Source: Symbiodinium natans (taxonomy: Eukaryota; Sar; Dinophyceae; Suessiales; Symbiodiniaceae). Taken from it: DNA of 64,000 nt. Positions 49,562 to 60,469 of the stretch are shown in pieces (position 1 is the first letter of the stretch; the number at the start of each line of letters is the position of its first letter). The notes beneath the pieces are model-generated. The model was not told where the DNA came from and ran no database searches. It saw nothing but the letters and a program-made list of their open reading frames with translations. Location of the stretch: the NCBI GenBank assembly GCA_905221605.1, contig CAJNDS010002625.1, forward strand, positions 274,706 through 338,705, read 5' to 3'. The translations under genes were made by a program, and so were the position numbers.

Positions 49562-49872
49562 GGTGTTTTGGTGGCTGTGCCTGTGCAGTTCGTGCGCTTC
49601 TTCCCTGCGGTTAGACTCGAGCTTGACTTCGACAACATGTGGAAGGTCTCTCTCGTCCACATGTATGGCAGTTGCTTCCCACATTTCTTTTGTGGAGCAG
49701 CTCAGACACGCTTCGAGCCTGCGGATCAGCGGGGTGCCGACCGCTTCCTTGCAGAGGTGCAATGTCTTTGTCTGCCCTGGACAGCGTAATAGGACGTGCA
49801 CCGCCCTTCCTTTCCCCAGGGTGGTCTTGCAGGGCGTCGCCTACGGATTGAGCAGGGCTTCTATGAGTGGTA
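49562..49872 (+). CDS. exon of an unidentified protein
   Basis: A + frame contains VAVPVQFVRFFPAVRLELDF, DNMWKVSLVHMYGSCFPHFF, CGAAQTRFEPADQRGADRFL and AEVQCLCLPWT, ending TAA at 49787-49789. A further piece after TTGCAG (about 49835) reads RRLRIEQGFYEW. The first stretch is convincing as protein but matches no family I know. It may belong to the same gene as 48.67-49.4 kb. Confidence 0.45.
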
Positions 49873-50232
49873 GCTGGTAGCTCTAAATAGGAATCTTGCT
49901 CCCCCAGAGCGCTTCAGCCCGATTGCAAAAGCTGCCCGCGACCTTGCTCCGACTTCGTTGCCAAAAATGTAGTTTAAAAACAAGAGTAGACAATGTAACC
50001 ATACAAAGATGATATTTTAGTATGGCGAATTTCAGACAATGCTAGAACAATATCACGGTACGAATGCCGGTGTTGATGAATGCAGCGCTGCCAGTATATC
50101 TCATGTTGCAAGCGTTCAATCAAGCAGGGCAGTGACATCTCGACAGATTGGAGTTCGATAAGTCACATGTGATAATAGCCATTAGCATGCCATTAGCTGT
50201 CTACTTCTCCTACTTTCAGTCTTGCTTGCAGA

Positions 50233-50793
50233 ATGTTGTGACCAAGAATCGCCGGCACGTCATGGTAAGAGTAGTGCAACGTGCAAGAGCATGCGAGTTT
50301 CGGCAGTGACAAGCTCTCCTTTGTTCGCGTCATCACCGGTCGTGCACGCTGTAAAGCTCCGATGTTATGCTTGGCCGGAGATGCGCGCGTCCGGGGGCAC
50401 GGAGCGGCATGCATGCGTAAGATGTGTGCAAAGTGATACAAAAGGCACCGCACTGCCGCTGGAATACCGAGGCTCCCAGACTGCGCACGCTTTGCTGCTG
50501 GCCTTGATCCCCGGCGTGGCTGGCCAATCTCTAGAGCAGCCGCCCGTCTGCACAGGATGGCGTCGGCACCCGCGAGCCGCTGCGCTTTGCGTTGCGCGTT
50601 GTGTATACATCATGTGCCGACTAAGTGGCAGCAACATGCTCCAACTTTGACCGGATCATGCCGAGGATATTTCTACCTGCCCTCGCTGGAATCGGAGGGC
50701 TGATCGTAGGAGTTCTTCTCGTTCTAGGGTCAGCCTCTCGCCCTGCAGTGGCTGCGATCATCTGTGGACTCTGGTGGCAGCATGGCACCTAGC
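50233..50793 (+). CDS. small exons including a membrane anchor, unidentified
   Basis: A tiny exon NVVTKNRRHVM (50236-50268) is bounded by CTTGCAG and GTAAGA, the best pair of canonical sites nearby. Near 50640-50790 a frame reads NFDRIMPRIFLPALAGIGGL then IVGVLLVLGSASRPAVAAII, a glycine-rich membrane helix, ending at TAG. The ORF 50222-50650 between them overlaps but lacks support. Function unknown. Confidence 0.4.
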
Positions 50794-51085
50794 ATCACAT
50801 GACCCGCATTCAGTGCAGGTTACATGCTATCAGCGCTGTTGCGGTCGACGGCGTGAGAAGGCCGAGGAGGCAGCCCTTGTCCAAATGTTCATCGTCCAGC
50901 TACGCTAATGTCAACAGACGGAACGAGAGCTCAGACGGAACGAGAGCTGTGAATCTGATCCCATGAAGGCGGGCTCCGCGAAGGAGGCGTGGGAATCGGG
51001 AGTCTACTACACTTTTGCTGCTCGTAGCTGCGTGTTAGCTTGCAAATGGGAAGCGTGCGCACATGGTGAAGCAGACAGACACGCT
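50794..51085. other. no gene seen
   Basis: A small direct repeat ACGGAACGAGAGCT occurs at 50918 and 50935. Nothing else is recognised. Confidence 0.4.
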
Positions 51086-51152
51086 AAACCCTAAACCCGA
51101 AACCCTAAACCTTAAACCCGGAACCCTAAACCCTAAACCCTAAACCCTAAAC
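51086..51152 (-). repeat. CCCTAAA array before the cysteine-repeat exon
   Basis: About nine units, some degenerate (AACCCGAAACCCTAAACC), end a few bases before the probable acceptor CACGTGGAG. Confidence 0.9.
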
Positions 51153-51154
51153 AC

Positions 51155-51292
51155 GTGGAGCTTGAAGAGGCAACGCGTGGTTGCATGGCTTGCGGCAACA
51201 CCGGCTGCGGTCTCTGCACGCGTCCTTGCATCGCCTGCGACAACAAGGGGTGTGGTTTGTGCTCAACGTCTGCACCAGAGGCGCTGGCATAG
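51155..51292 (+). CDS. cysteine-repeat exon (two CxxCxNxGCGLC modules)
   Basis: The open frame gives VELEEATRGCMACGNTGCGL then CTRPCIACDNKGCGLCSTSA and PEALA, stop TAG at 51290-51292. Two modules, CMACGNTGCGLC and CIACDNKGCGLC, are separated by TRP. Each has four cysteines in the pattern CxxCx4CxxC with a conserved NxGCGL. The arrangement suggests zinc or iron binding or a small disulfide knot. I do not recognise the family. The frame has no ATG, so it is probably an exon, following an acceptor at or near CGTGGAG (51160). Telomere-like repeats flank it on both sides. Confidence 0.55.
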   Translation: MELEEATRGCMACGNTGCGLCTRPCIACDNKGCGLCSTSAPEALA

Positions 51293-51303
51293 CAACTTCA
51301 TTC

Positions 51304-51352
51304 CTGAACCCTAAACCCTAAATCCTGAACCCTAAACCCTCAACCCTAAATC
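51304..51352 (-). repeat. CCCTAAA array after the cysteine-repeat exon
   Basis: About six units (CTGAACCCTAAACCCTAAATCC...) begin some 15 bp after the stop codon. Confidence 0.9.
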
Positions 51353-51369
51353 ATGGTGCATGCAGTAGA

Positions 51370-51898
51370 TCATGGCAATCCTTGATGCTGAGTGGGCAGG
51401 GGATCCCGGTAGCTCCGGTGGTGGCCGCGGATGCACCGATTGCAAGCGAGGAGGTGTCGGTGAATCTTTCAGAGATGTTGAGCAATTCTTGGGGCGGCTC
51501 TTCAGAGCTCTCAGGCTTTAAGCTCAAACTTGTGGAGGCGTGGGAAGAACCGTGCGCTGAGGGAGACATCGAGGAGTCGCGTACGGGGTGCCCTGACGGA
51601 AAACCGCGCCAAGTTGGATGTCAACGTCTGCCCCCTTGGTCCCCTCAGCGGTTCTTCAGAGTCCGAGGTCGAAACCGTGCGCTTTTCTAGTGCCAGAAGC
51701 TGTGGAAGCCTTGGCCCCAGCATGGGTTTGGACTCCTCTGCATCTTGTAGTGCATCTCTACAATATCTCCAGTGTATCTCCAGTATCATCAGATTGTCGA
51801 AGTGCCCCCACGCGATCTTGAGTGTGCCCAGGAGCCTCCCCAGCTGCAAAATGCACGTGGTAGTCTCGATCTCAGATGTTTTGTCGAGACCCCGCTAG
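51370..51898 (+). CDS. exon(s) of an unidentified protein
   Basis: After GTAGATC a frame reads MAILDAEWAGDPGSSGGGRG then CTDCKRGGVGESFRDVEQFL and GRLFRALRL (to about 51520). A second, overlapping frame continues WRRGKNRALRETSRSRVRGA, LTENRAKLDVNVCPLGPLSG and SSESEVETVRFSSARSCGSL to a TAG at 51896-51898. The switch implies a short intron or a frame difference near 51500-51540. It is rich in Ser and Arg, and the family is unknown. Confidence 0.45.
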
Positions 51899-51987
51899 GA
51901 TCCGCAAGGCACCGGGTGTATGCGCTTTTTCTCTGCCGATCTTCGACTCCCTAAAACTTATTGTGCGTTGTGGTGTCCCCCCTCCCT

Positions 51988-52117
51988 CCTACTGAAGATA
52001 GTTCTACATTTCAATGACAAGCAAGTGCTGGTAAGGAAGTTGGATGGAACATATCTGAGAGCCGCAGGCACTTTTCCAGGGCAGGTCGAGCTATGCAAAT
52101 TGCATGACATGGCATAA
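51988..52117 (+). CDS. terminal exon of an unidentified protein
   Basis: After CTACTGAAG a frame reads IVLHFNDKQVLVRKLDGTYL then RAAGTFPGQVELCKLHDMA and TAA (52115-52117). The stretch is well-formed beta-rich protein, possibly the end of the gene at 51.37 kb. No family is recognised. Confidence 0.45.
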
Positions 52118-52289
52118 CAGTCGCTCTGATTGCGTGACCTTGCCAAGCTTCACGTTCCATCATCTGCAAGATCTTCAAAGCAAGTCTTGCCAATTTGGGT
52201 GATGACAGTTCTTTGAGTTTTCGAATCTTGGGTGTCCACACAACACAGCCAGTACCTGGAATGGAGGTCTGGGCTGTTGTAGGAAGTGG

Positions 52290-52576
52290 TTGAGGAGAGT
52301 GCACTGTGTTTCCAGACCGCCAAGTAATTGCCTCTTTGGGCGACGTCATTTTGGCTTTCTGTATCTTCTGCTGTTAACGTATGGTCTTGCGGGAGCACTG
52401 GCTGGAACTCACACTTTGTTCTGCGTGATGTCGCCGGGAGCCATCGTGAGATGCTGGAAGGTGTTCCTCAAAGGAAACTTCCCAGAGTTTTTCAATCAGC
52501 AACCGCCAAACCTCCAGAAGTGAGCCAAGTTACTAGCAGCCACGGATGGATGCAACGCAGGCGCATCTGCAAGTAG
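52290..52576 (+). CDS. terminal exon, unidentified, with two competing frames
   Basis: The frame 52290-52523 contains a membrane-like GFLYLLLLTYGLAGALAGTH followed by MSPGAIVRCWKVFLKGNFPE. The frame 52328-52576 contains WNSHFVLRDVAGSHREMLEG then VPQRKLPRVFQSATAKPPEV. Both look coding after about 52400 and only one can be used. Function unknown. Confidence 0.35.
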
Positions 52577-52716
52577 TGCACCCGAGTAAGCCCAGTCGTT
52601 TTCGCTCTTCATGCAACATTGCCTGCTGCGTTTCACTTTAATGTGATGGACGAGTGAAGTCGCTGGAACCAACTCTAACATCCAAACAGAAAGCTGCTGA
52701 TTGTGATCATGTGAGG

Positions 52717-52806
52717 GTTTACGAAAATAGGGGCCCCCGAAGACAGAAGACCCCTAAAAAATCCTTGTGGAGAAGGACCCATTAAGGTACCCCTGATTTC
52801 GGAAAC
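52717..52806. mobile_element. family C inverted-repeat element, copy 2 (90 bp)
   Basis: Ends GTTTACGAAAATAGGGGCCC and GGTACCCCTGATTTCGGAAAC are near complements. This is the most complete copy of the family. Others lie at 30506-30590 and 55238-55333. Confidence 0.75.
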
Positions 52807-53039
52807 CTCCATATGCCCAGCACCTCTTGTGGTGGACTCGTCCTTGTGCAACGTGCTGTGCATGTGTTCTCCGGATGCGCTCTGGCTCCTATCGCCCGAA
52901 GCCTGAACCCTTGTCGATCCAACAATCTGCCGCGACATCATGTCGGAACAAGCCGATTGAGTGTGTTGGGCCACCCAGCTGCACACAAATCCAACACTTG
53001 TATTCATTCACGGAGGACGGACGCCTCTAAAGTTGCGCC

Positions 53040-56000
53040 GAGGCACTGGTGCAGAGCATGCCAGGAAACCAGGACCACACCACAGCGTATCCCAAGTTCT
53101 CGGCAGAAGTTGACTTACTTCAGACCTTCTTCGATGGATCGCAATGGGCATGGTAGGGCTTCAATTCTGGCTGCCAGGAGCTGTTGCAGGATCGCTTCAA
53201 GATTTCCAGGGACCACATCTTGGGAGAAGGCACGTCTGCGTCACTCCAAGTCAACCCTAAGCCGTATAAGCCCAGAAGTTCAGGAAGTGGCAGGAATGCA
53301 TCCAGTCGGATTGCATGCTCTCTGCGGTTCGCATGCCAGCGGCTTGAAAAGGGCGACATGGGAACTCCCTAGCACATCTCTGCCATTTAGTTGCAGATGC
53401 TCATGGCAAGCTTAAGGCAAGAAAGGGGGGGTACCAGTGCACCTCCACTCTGCTGTGGTCACAGCATACCTCCTCGCCGAGAAAAGCAGGGGATGTCCTT
53501 TATGGGATCAAGATGTGGAAGGCGCGTGGGGGGAGAAATGTGAAGCCGCCTCTGCCGCTGCCGGCGCTCGGATGCATGGGACACTGGGGTGGGACACTGG
53601 GGTGAGCAAAGCACAGCGTAGGGCTCTTGGTTCAAGTGTCCGCGGGATAGGGTGGCAGCTGAGCTGAGCCGAGAAGCAACCGAGACGCGCCAGCTCGCAA
53701 GGGGGTGCGGTGCAGCAGTATGTCAGCAGATGTGGCGTCCTACCAGCTCCTAAGTATTTTGCACTGCGGCAGGAAGCTATGCAGTGGTGTACAAGGGACT
53801 GGATCGAAAGGCACGTAAGTTGTCGCGAACGTGTTTGGAGTTAAGAGGCTGAATTCGAGCCTGGAAGGGGTTGAAGAACGTGGCCGTCAAACTCTACAAG
53901 GACATAGCGCGGGCCTCATCACACCGTCCTGTCTGATGATCGCTGAGATAGCTGCAGATGTACCAAGGACGAGGACGCAACTCAATCCTTCAAGAAAAGC
54001 TGCTTTTCTGCAATTTCGCTGAGAACTTCACGGCAAAGAACAAACCCAAAGCCGGACAACGTACTGTGTCGCCGGGCACCGTGCGTCACCGTTTCTACCC
54101 TCCCAAAGAGCCCGTGCCCAGCCCATCCACATGTGAAGGTTTCCGCGGGTTTCTCAGGTGAGTTCAGGGTTTAGGGTTTAGGGTTTAGGGACTTCAGGGT
54201 TTATCCTCCAAACCCTACTCAAGGCGCAGTGTTGGGAGAGCGGTTTGTGCTGCCCTTTTAGAGGCAAAGCACCGGGACTTCTTTGGTTTGACGTTGGTTT
54301 GAACATATTGCCACTTGTGTTCGATGGCAACGACCAAGTAGCTTCCAAGTTCGGCAGTGCTCCATCCCCCCCCCCCCCGCCCCTGTGTGCGTCGAAACAT
54401 TGTGCTGAGGCATAGATGTCCTGCTCTCTATACAGACTGGGAAGCGATCTGCCAGCAAAACAGCGCCATCGGAGGATGGAAAATCCGACGCGCCTGCCTC
54501 AGTGGTGGAGCACAAGTGCTTTGGCCCCAGCTTCTGCAGACCCCGAGGCAAGTGATACTGAGCCACCGGATGGGCCCGATGCTGCCTGACTGCAGTACAC
54601 AACGCGATACGCTGCGACACAGCGCCCCTCTCCTGCAGACGGCACTCTCCGACCAGGAGATAGACACCGATTGGGCAGAGAATTCGACGGATTGGGCAGA
54701 GTTCGCAACAAGATCCTTCGATCCCCGGATGGTGGACGTACCATCGCACGTGCGACGTGGTAGCGATTGGCAGCGGATGACTCTTGTACCAAACGCTACA
54801 CTAGCCCCTAGACATCCCCAACTATACCCAACTATCCCCACGTATTTCTAGGGTTTGGGGTTTAGGGTTTAGAGACAAAGCCATCCCCAAGTATTCCCAA
54901 CTCAAGACGCCGGAGAGTTCTCTTGGGAAGAGCCAGGCGGAGACGGTCATCAAGGGGCGAGCTGTCTCCTGGATGCACTGGAGCCAGCTGGTCTCCTAGC
55001 TCAGGCGCGTGATGCCAAGCTTAGGATCAGAAAGATCGACTTCAGCTCATGCTTTGTCCCCTCCTAAGAAGTCATCTGGAGAAGTTTCTTCAAACCGGAG
55101 CTGCCCTTCAGCAGAATCCCCCCCCCTCCCCCAAAGAAGCGAGCGACACCACTGAGGTGTCGGTTGTTAGCTTCTCGAAGGATGAGCATGACAATCCTGG
55201 CCTTGATTCAGAATCCGAGTACGCTGGGCTGCATCTGGGCATTCCCCAAAAAAGGGGTACCCCTTTATACCGTTAATTTGAATAGAATCCCCTTAAAGGG
55301 GCCCCCCAAAAGGGTACCCTGATCTCCGGAAACCCCCCATCTCAGTAGTGAACAAGGATGCTATTGGCACAATGCCCCTTCTGCAACAAGCTCTTTGCAT
55401 GATTGCGATATTAGCTCCGAGGTCGCTTTTCATTGTCTTCGAACTCGGAGGGGAATCCCTGGAGGACCGAGCCTGGGGACATGTTCTTCTGGCCGCGTAC
55501 GGTGCGACCTCGACCATGGCGTCGTAGGATCATGTCAGCGGCCGGCAAGTCAACGAGGCGTCAACTGGCGCAGGACAGACTTGTACGGTATGCAGAAGAA
55601 GGACGAAAGCTGTCAGCGGATGAACATCGTTCCCTGCAGCAACTGGACTGCAGATGGCCAGAGTGGGCTCATGGATTGGCCCAATCAGGGGCCAGCACGA
55701 CTGGGTTGCTGGGTTAATGTGTGCCGGACGTAGACCCGTCATAGGGGAAGAAGCTAAGTTGACCATGTGCAGGGGTGTCCAAAACACAGCAAAACACGGC
55801 GGCCATTACCGGCAGCTGATATTCCCCATCCACGTTCCCTTGCTTAGGTGGGCTTTGGTCTCTATAGTCTCTCGTCTGCAACCGCCTGCAGCAACCTGCA
55901 GTATGTATCTTTCTTCATCTTGGGCATGTTCGACTTGTCTTCAGTTTTCATAGCTGCCACCAATAATTGAGACTTCAGAGCCGCACAGTTGAGGTTTTTG

Positions 56001-58830
56001 GCCTGCATACTCTTGGGCAGCTTGACCGCAGCACGGAGCAATAGGTGGGTGTGGCATGACGGATGGTGCGTTTATGCGCATGCTGTCTGGAAAGGCGCTT
56101 GCTAACAGAAGCGGATGCCTTAGGTACGTGCACTTAGACATCAAGCCAGCGAACATCGTTAGCTTTGACGTGGGAGACCGAAAGGAGTTCTGGTAGCGAA
56201 AAGCTTTCTGGGGCATGGCCAGATGTGCAGTACCTTCGGGATGATAATGGAGTCAGCGGGTTGTGGCTGGCCAACATCTGTTGAGCCGGGCGAAGGGGTG
56301 GCTACACGTGAGCATGCCGATGCTAGGAGCAGTGGAAGCTGATAGATCTCGACGGTGCGCTCTGCTCCGGAAAGCCAACTCTGCTCAAGGCCACGTTGGG
56401 AGCTCCTCTGTCCAGTAGCTTCAGTGCTTCAGTGCTCATGGTAAGCCAAGGCATACCTGTTCGATCGTTAATGTCTCTCAAAGGCCCAAGAAGATGCACC
56501 ATTCACCCCACTGTTGTTCCACTGCCTGGTTCTCTGATCCGCGACAAAAAGCCGCCCACAAGACTCATTTCCTTTTGATTTCTGTCCTTTCGTGAACCCC
56601 CCCAAAGTCATACTCAAAGCTAACTACAAGCTCACGGATTAGTTTACGTAGTTGGTGTGGGCTTTCGATCGGCTACGACCGTGTATTTGTAGCACCTTGG
56701 AAGCATCATCCAGCAGAACACCAAGCAACATCATGTTGACTTCTGGCCACTCCCCCTTAAGTGGGTCTTCTTTCTCCCGCCACTCCTACCACGCCCACTT
56801 CTTCTTCTTCTTCTTCTCATCCAAGTCTTTTGTGCTTATGGCAGAGGACTGCGTGACGACGTTGCAATACACGCCGGCACCTGAGGGACGAACTTTCTGA
56901 GCGAGGTTTTCCATAGGCGCGAAGGTGCACGCAGGGAATCTCGTAGGAGTTGCACCGCAGGACATCCTGGTCTGTGCACCCATGGCTTCACATCCGAAGT
57001 CACACCAACCCTAAAGCCCCTCAGTACTCTAAACGCCAGAAACTCCGGCAAGCAGGCCAAGTGCGGTGCTTCCTCCCCTCCAAGGTCTCCAGAGCTTGCA
57101 GGGACCTTCCTTTCCATGCAGGCAGCTTGATGGGCTATATTCTCACCTGTAGTTCAGGGTTTAGGGTTCTAGATGGCCCCTTGCATGAGGCGACTCCATC
57201 TCTTGAGAGATACCTGTCAAGGGACCATGGTGTTTAAGTCGCCCCCATCTCCAGAGCCTGCCGCTGCCAGGTCTGCGCGCATGACAAATTTGGAAGACCG
57301 CGGCGTGGCAAGGAAGATCCGGACAACCAGCTCATCAAGGAGGGGAACTCCCCAAAAGGGCCCAAAAGAAGCGAGACCTTCAGAAGGCTACACCCGAGCG
57401 GCCCACCCAAGCACAAACAGCTCGACTTGACCACAAAAGCTCCACCAAAGAGTCCCGAAAAGTGAAACTGTTCTGCTGTTGTAAACCCAGTGATGATTTA
57501 CTTACTCACATACAGTGCATGGCGCATTGCAATAACCGCAGGTTTCTCACAGCTTTGTCTTTTTACCATACTGACAATGAGTTGTTCATAAATAGCTTAG
57601 ACAGCCAATTGCATAAACAGAACGCAGGGATACCCAAGCATCAGCCGCCAACTCGACAGTGATTGTCGAAGTTCCTGGCTTCTGGGACTCCGGGGGATGC
57701 AGTTCAGGTAGCAACAAGAACTCATTTCTGCCTTATAATAGTCCCCATATATCGAAGTAGCCCCTGGAAAAAAAAAACCTTAAAAAAAAGATAACCCCTC
57801 CGAAGCCCTGCACGCCTTGTGACTTCAAGCTCTCTCTGTCCAGCTCTCCCGGCTCATGGACGTTTGGAGTGTTGGGATGTGTGCGATGGAGGCAGGGTCA
57901 TTGCTGCTCTTGGTGTCTGCACAGCTACTGGGAGGTTCATGGTACTCATTAAGCAATGATAACTGAACTTATCACTGTACTGATAACCATACTAGGGAAC
58001 AAAAGGGGCTGAGAATTTGGTTATAAGTACAGTTATAATTGGTTAAGAAGTACCATGAACCTCCAAGTACAGCCACCTATTGCCAGGCAATTTTCTTGGT
58101 ACCCATCTTAATGCCATGGCAGCTCGACTCAGTGATACTGCTGCGACGTAAATGAGATCATGAGCTCCAGCAAGTAGGTACCTCTGCCGCCCGGCTTAGG
58201 TATGATGAGTGGCTGAGCGAAACAGGCTCCAGCACAACTTCTCAGGGTTACATGGACGATGCACTGCTCAGAGCTTTGCTTTGCTCACAGGCACCGAGGA
58301 GAAGTTCCTCAAGTGGCTCGCGGACTACTACACCGAGCCAATAATCACAGGAGCCCTGCAGTCAGTTCTCTGAATGGGTGGTCCCTCGTGGGTTACCCAA
58401 ATCTTCCCGGGGCCGGCCCTCGAGCGTAAGCCCTGAACCCCTTCAGCCTCAACAACAACGCGATATGAGGAGACCTGCAGGCTGCTTTGCAGGAGATCGA
58501 CAAGGCAGCTTAGGGGTTAGGTTGTAGCTTAGGGGTCAGGGTGTGTAGGGTGTTTGGGATGTTCAGGGTGTAGGGCTTCCGCGTCCTGCGGCCGCTGCAG
58601 TGCTCACTCGTGCGCCCTGGGCCAGGACATGTGCAGCTTCTTGGAGGGGATGCTTCAAAAGGACCCAGACATGCCCCAAGGGCCCCTTAAAGGGCCCCCC
58701 ACGTAGGCCCAGAGAGCCCAAAAGGCGCCCCTTGGGAAGTCCGAAATGTCCGAAGGATCCTGCCAAGCGTTTCAGCATTATCGAGTGCATCAACCACACG
58801 TGGTTCCAGAAGATTCGTCACAGCCACCTC
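53040..58830 (+). CDS. Ser/Thr protein kinase, at least eight exons
   Basis: It phosphorylates protein substrates. The kinase subdomains appear in order. FKISRDHILGEGT (53178-53233, GT donor) joins in frame to YAVVYKGLDRKA (53777-53814, GTAAGT donor), giving the glycine loop GEGTYAVVYKG. WKGLKNVAVKLYK (53860-53900) holds the ATP-binding Lys. Ser-rich or acidic linker-like frames follow (KSDAPASVVEHKCF near 54480; SERSTSAHALSPPKKSSGEV near 55040; EVSVVSFSKDEHDNPGLDSE near 55165). LFIVFELGGESLED (55425-55463) is the hinge. YVHLDIKPANIVSFD (56124 to about 56194) is the catalytic loop. WKLIDLDGALCSGK (56333-56440, GTAAGC donor) holds the metal-binding Asp, with DLD in place of DFG. QYTPAPEG near 56863 may be the APE region. 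EEKFLKWLADYYTEPIITGA (about 58291-58372) follows. MCSFLEGMLQK (to 58661) joins DPAKRFSIIECINHTWF (from 58756), subdomain XI. A possible upstream exon has FSAEVDLLQTFFDGSQW (53091-53150). Start and end are not fixed. Subfamily unknown. Confidence 0.85.
54165..54203 (+). repeat. TTTAGGG tract just inside a kinase-gene intron
   Basis: CTCAG|GTGAGTTCAGGGTTTAGGG: the array starts about 7 bp after a textbook donor. Another short tract lies at 54851-54873. Confidence 0.85.
55238..55333. mobile_element. family C inverted-repeat element, copy 3
   Basis: CCCCAAAAAAGGGGTACCCC...CCCCTTAAAGGGGCCCCCC...GGGTACCCTGATCTCCGGAAAC: the right end matches the element at 52717-52806; the left end is degenerate. 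It lies in a kinase-gene intron. The 94 bp intron at 58662-58755 contains a similar CCCCTTAAAGGGCCCCCC core. Confidence 0.6.
57928..58067. mobile_element. family B inverted-repeat element, copy 2 (about 135 bp)
   Basis: GGAGGTTCATGGTAC at 57931 and its exact complement GTACCATGAACCTCC ending at 58064. The interior has inverted AGTTATCA/TGATAAC and AGTTATAA blocks as in the copy at 31625. It lies within the kinase gene. Confidence 0.85.
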
Positions 58831-59081
58831 GAGGACAGGGTTACGGAGGGGCTTTCGCGGGTGGGTTCCAGGCCATTTCTGGCACCAGCAATGCCCCCCA
58901 CTGGCGTGAGAGTCCTTTGCAATAGTAGGATTCAAAAGAGCTTGGCTTTATCCAACTCGTTGGGCTATTCGTGGAATGTTTGCCAGAGATCAGGTCTGGC
59001 AAGCCTTAGCCTCCCATGGTTTGTGAGACCTCTCACGCAGGACCTTGCTGGAATACTGGAGAGGTGCTCGGCAGGGCAAAT

Positions 59082-59154
<73 letters not shown>

Positions 59155-59161
59155 GTGTGTG
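59082..59161. repeat. (GT)n microsatellite
   Basis: About 78 bp of GT repeat with one GC interruption, downstream of the kinase domain exons. Confidence 0.95.
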
Positions 59162-59269
59162 CGGTCTAAAGCCCTATCAACCCCGAACCCCTAGACTCCT
59201 GAACCCGTTTGAGCATTCAACCCTATTATGGGTTTAAACATCAAACCCCTCTTCTGGGTCCCTTCGATT

Positions 59270-59660
59270 CGGGTTTAGGAAGTTTGGGTTTCAGCCGTGG
59301 GAGGTCGGAAGCTGCCGGCTCTGAGACGGAGTCGCCCACAGCATCGAGGCGGCCCTTCGTGTATCCAGTGGGTCTGTTGAACAGGGTTTCGGGTTTAGGG
59401 TTTGGGTTTAAGGGTTTAGGGTTTAGGTCTTAAGTGCTTAGGGTGTAGAGCTTGGGGTTTGGGTTTATCTTTCTGGGTTTTGTGTTACAATGATCCCTGG
59501 AAAACCGAGTTTTTCGTTATCTCGCGACTGGAACCAGTAAGCTGAAACCTGAAAGATGTTTGTGGAGGCCGGCCGAGCAGAAGGAAGACGAGGAAGCCAA
59601 GCCGGACAGGTGCGAGTGCACATGGCATGAAGAAGTCAGAGCGACATGAGTCAAGGGCAA
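59270..59660 (+). CDS. two exon-like frames, possibly the kinase C-terminal tail
   Basis: RGRSEAAGSETESPTASRRP then FVYPVGLLN (about 59295-59384) follows a TTTCAG. KEDEEAKPDRCECTWHEEVR (about 59582-59640) has a possible GTGCGAG donor within it. Ser/Glu-rich tails are common in kinases. The TTTAGGG-like tract at 59390-59465 separates the two. The assignment to the kinase is inference. Confidence 0.3.
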
Positions 59661-59773
59661 TAATATACTCCTCAGGGTCTTGAAGCCAAACGGCACCTTT
59701 GCGAGGTCACCCGCGGGTGGCAAACCAGATGTCAGAAGAGCATCCAGAGCTTGCGCGTTAATGTAGCCAACAT

Positions 59774-60109
59774 GTGCAGCAGACGAGTCGAAACTCATCA
59801 AAGACCGCATTAGGCTCAGATCTTATCGTTGCTGCGCATGTGCACCCTGATTTTAAGTTTTTGGTAGAAGCCCCTCTGCATTGGAAATGCAAACCATTCT
59901 CCGATGCTCCTGTCATATATCGTGTTTTGGAATGTTTGAGCTTTGTGAGCCAGCGCACTGCCCCTCATTACCCACAAGCTGAGCTTCTACAGTTAGCGCA
60001 CCGGGGCATCCATTTGACCCTCAACCCTGAACCCTCAACCGCAGCAGGCAGCTTGCAAGGTTATGAAGTAACCTGGCGCAGCAAGCCTCAGATTCAGGGC
60101 CCTCTGTAG
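59774..60109 (+). CDS. coding-like ORF, unidentified
   Basis: 111 codons containing SDLIVAAHVHPDFKFLVEAP, LHWKCKPFSDAPVIYRVLEC and LSFVSQRTAPHYPQAELLQL. It reads like protein up to about 60010 and then meets a CCCTGAACCCTCAACC telomere-like tract. No family is recognised. Confidence 0.35.
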   Translation: MQQTSRNSSKTALGSDLIVAAHVHPDFKFLVEAPLHWKCKPFSDAPVIYRVLECLSFVSQRTAPHYPQAELLQLAHRGIHLTLNPEPSTAAGSLQGYEVTWRSKPQIQGPL

Positions 60110-60159
60110 CGGACTCTGAGACTGGGCTTGTTTTTCGGTTTTATGTGAAACCTTCTTGG

Positions 60160-60218
60160 TGTCAGCACATAGCCCACGCGTTCGAAGCCAAGTTCGACTC
60201 CGTGGGTGCTGACATTAC
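60160..60218. repeat. short inverted repeat
   Basis: GTGTCAGCACATAGCCCACG and CGTGGGTGCTGACA flank TTCGAAGCCAAGTTCGA, giving a 60 bp imperfect hairpin. It could be a further small element or only a stem-loop. Confidence 0.5.
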
Positions 60219-60279
60219 AGGGCCGTCTTGGTAAGTTTACAACACCCTAAAGGGACTTGGAATGACTTAGATCTTGGCT

Positions 60280-60465
60280 CCATCAGAATCTGGCTGGACC
60301 AAAAAAGACCTCTGAGATACAGTGCATATATGCTGATAGGAAACGAAATATGAATCGTCTGGCTGAGCCTTGCGTAGCGATTAACTTGGGCAACGAGCCT
60401 GTGGTTTTTGAGAGCTTGGGAGGAATGGAGGTAGGCGATCATATTCTTTTGGAAAGTATCCCTTA
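60280..60465 (+). CDS. AT-rich coding-like frame, unidentified
   Basis: From about 60285 a frame without ATG reads LAGPKKTSEIQCIYADRKRN, MNRLAEPCVAINLGNEPVVF and ESLGGMEVGDHILLESIP, then TAG. The minus strand also has a 102-codon ORF here. I prefer + because all other genes lie on it and this frame ends in a well-formed segment. GC is lower than in the other exons, which may mean transfer or a mobile element. Confidence 0.3.
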
Positions 60466-60469
60466 GAGT

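Noticed and set aside
60160-60218. tRNA gene
   Set aside because: There is a GTTCGA-like loop and pairing ends, but the D and anticodon arms cannot be formed at the right spacing.
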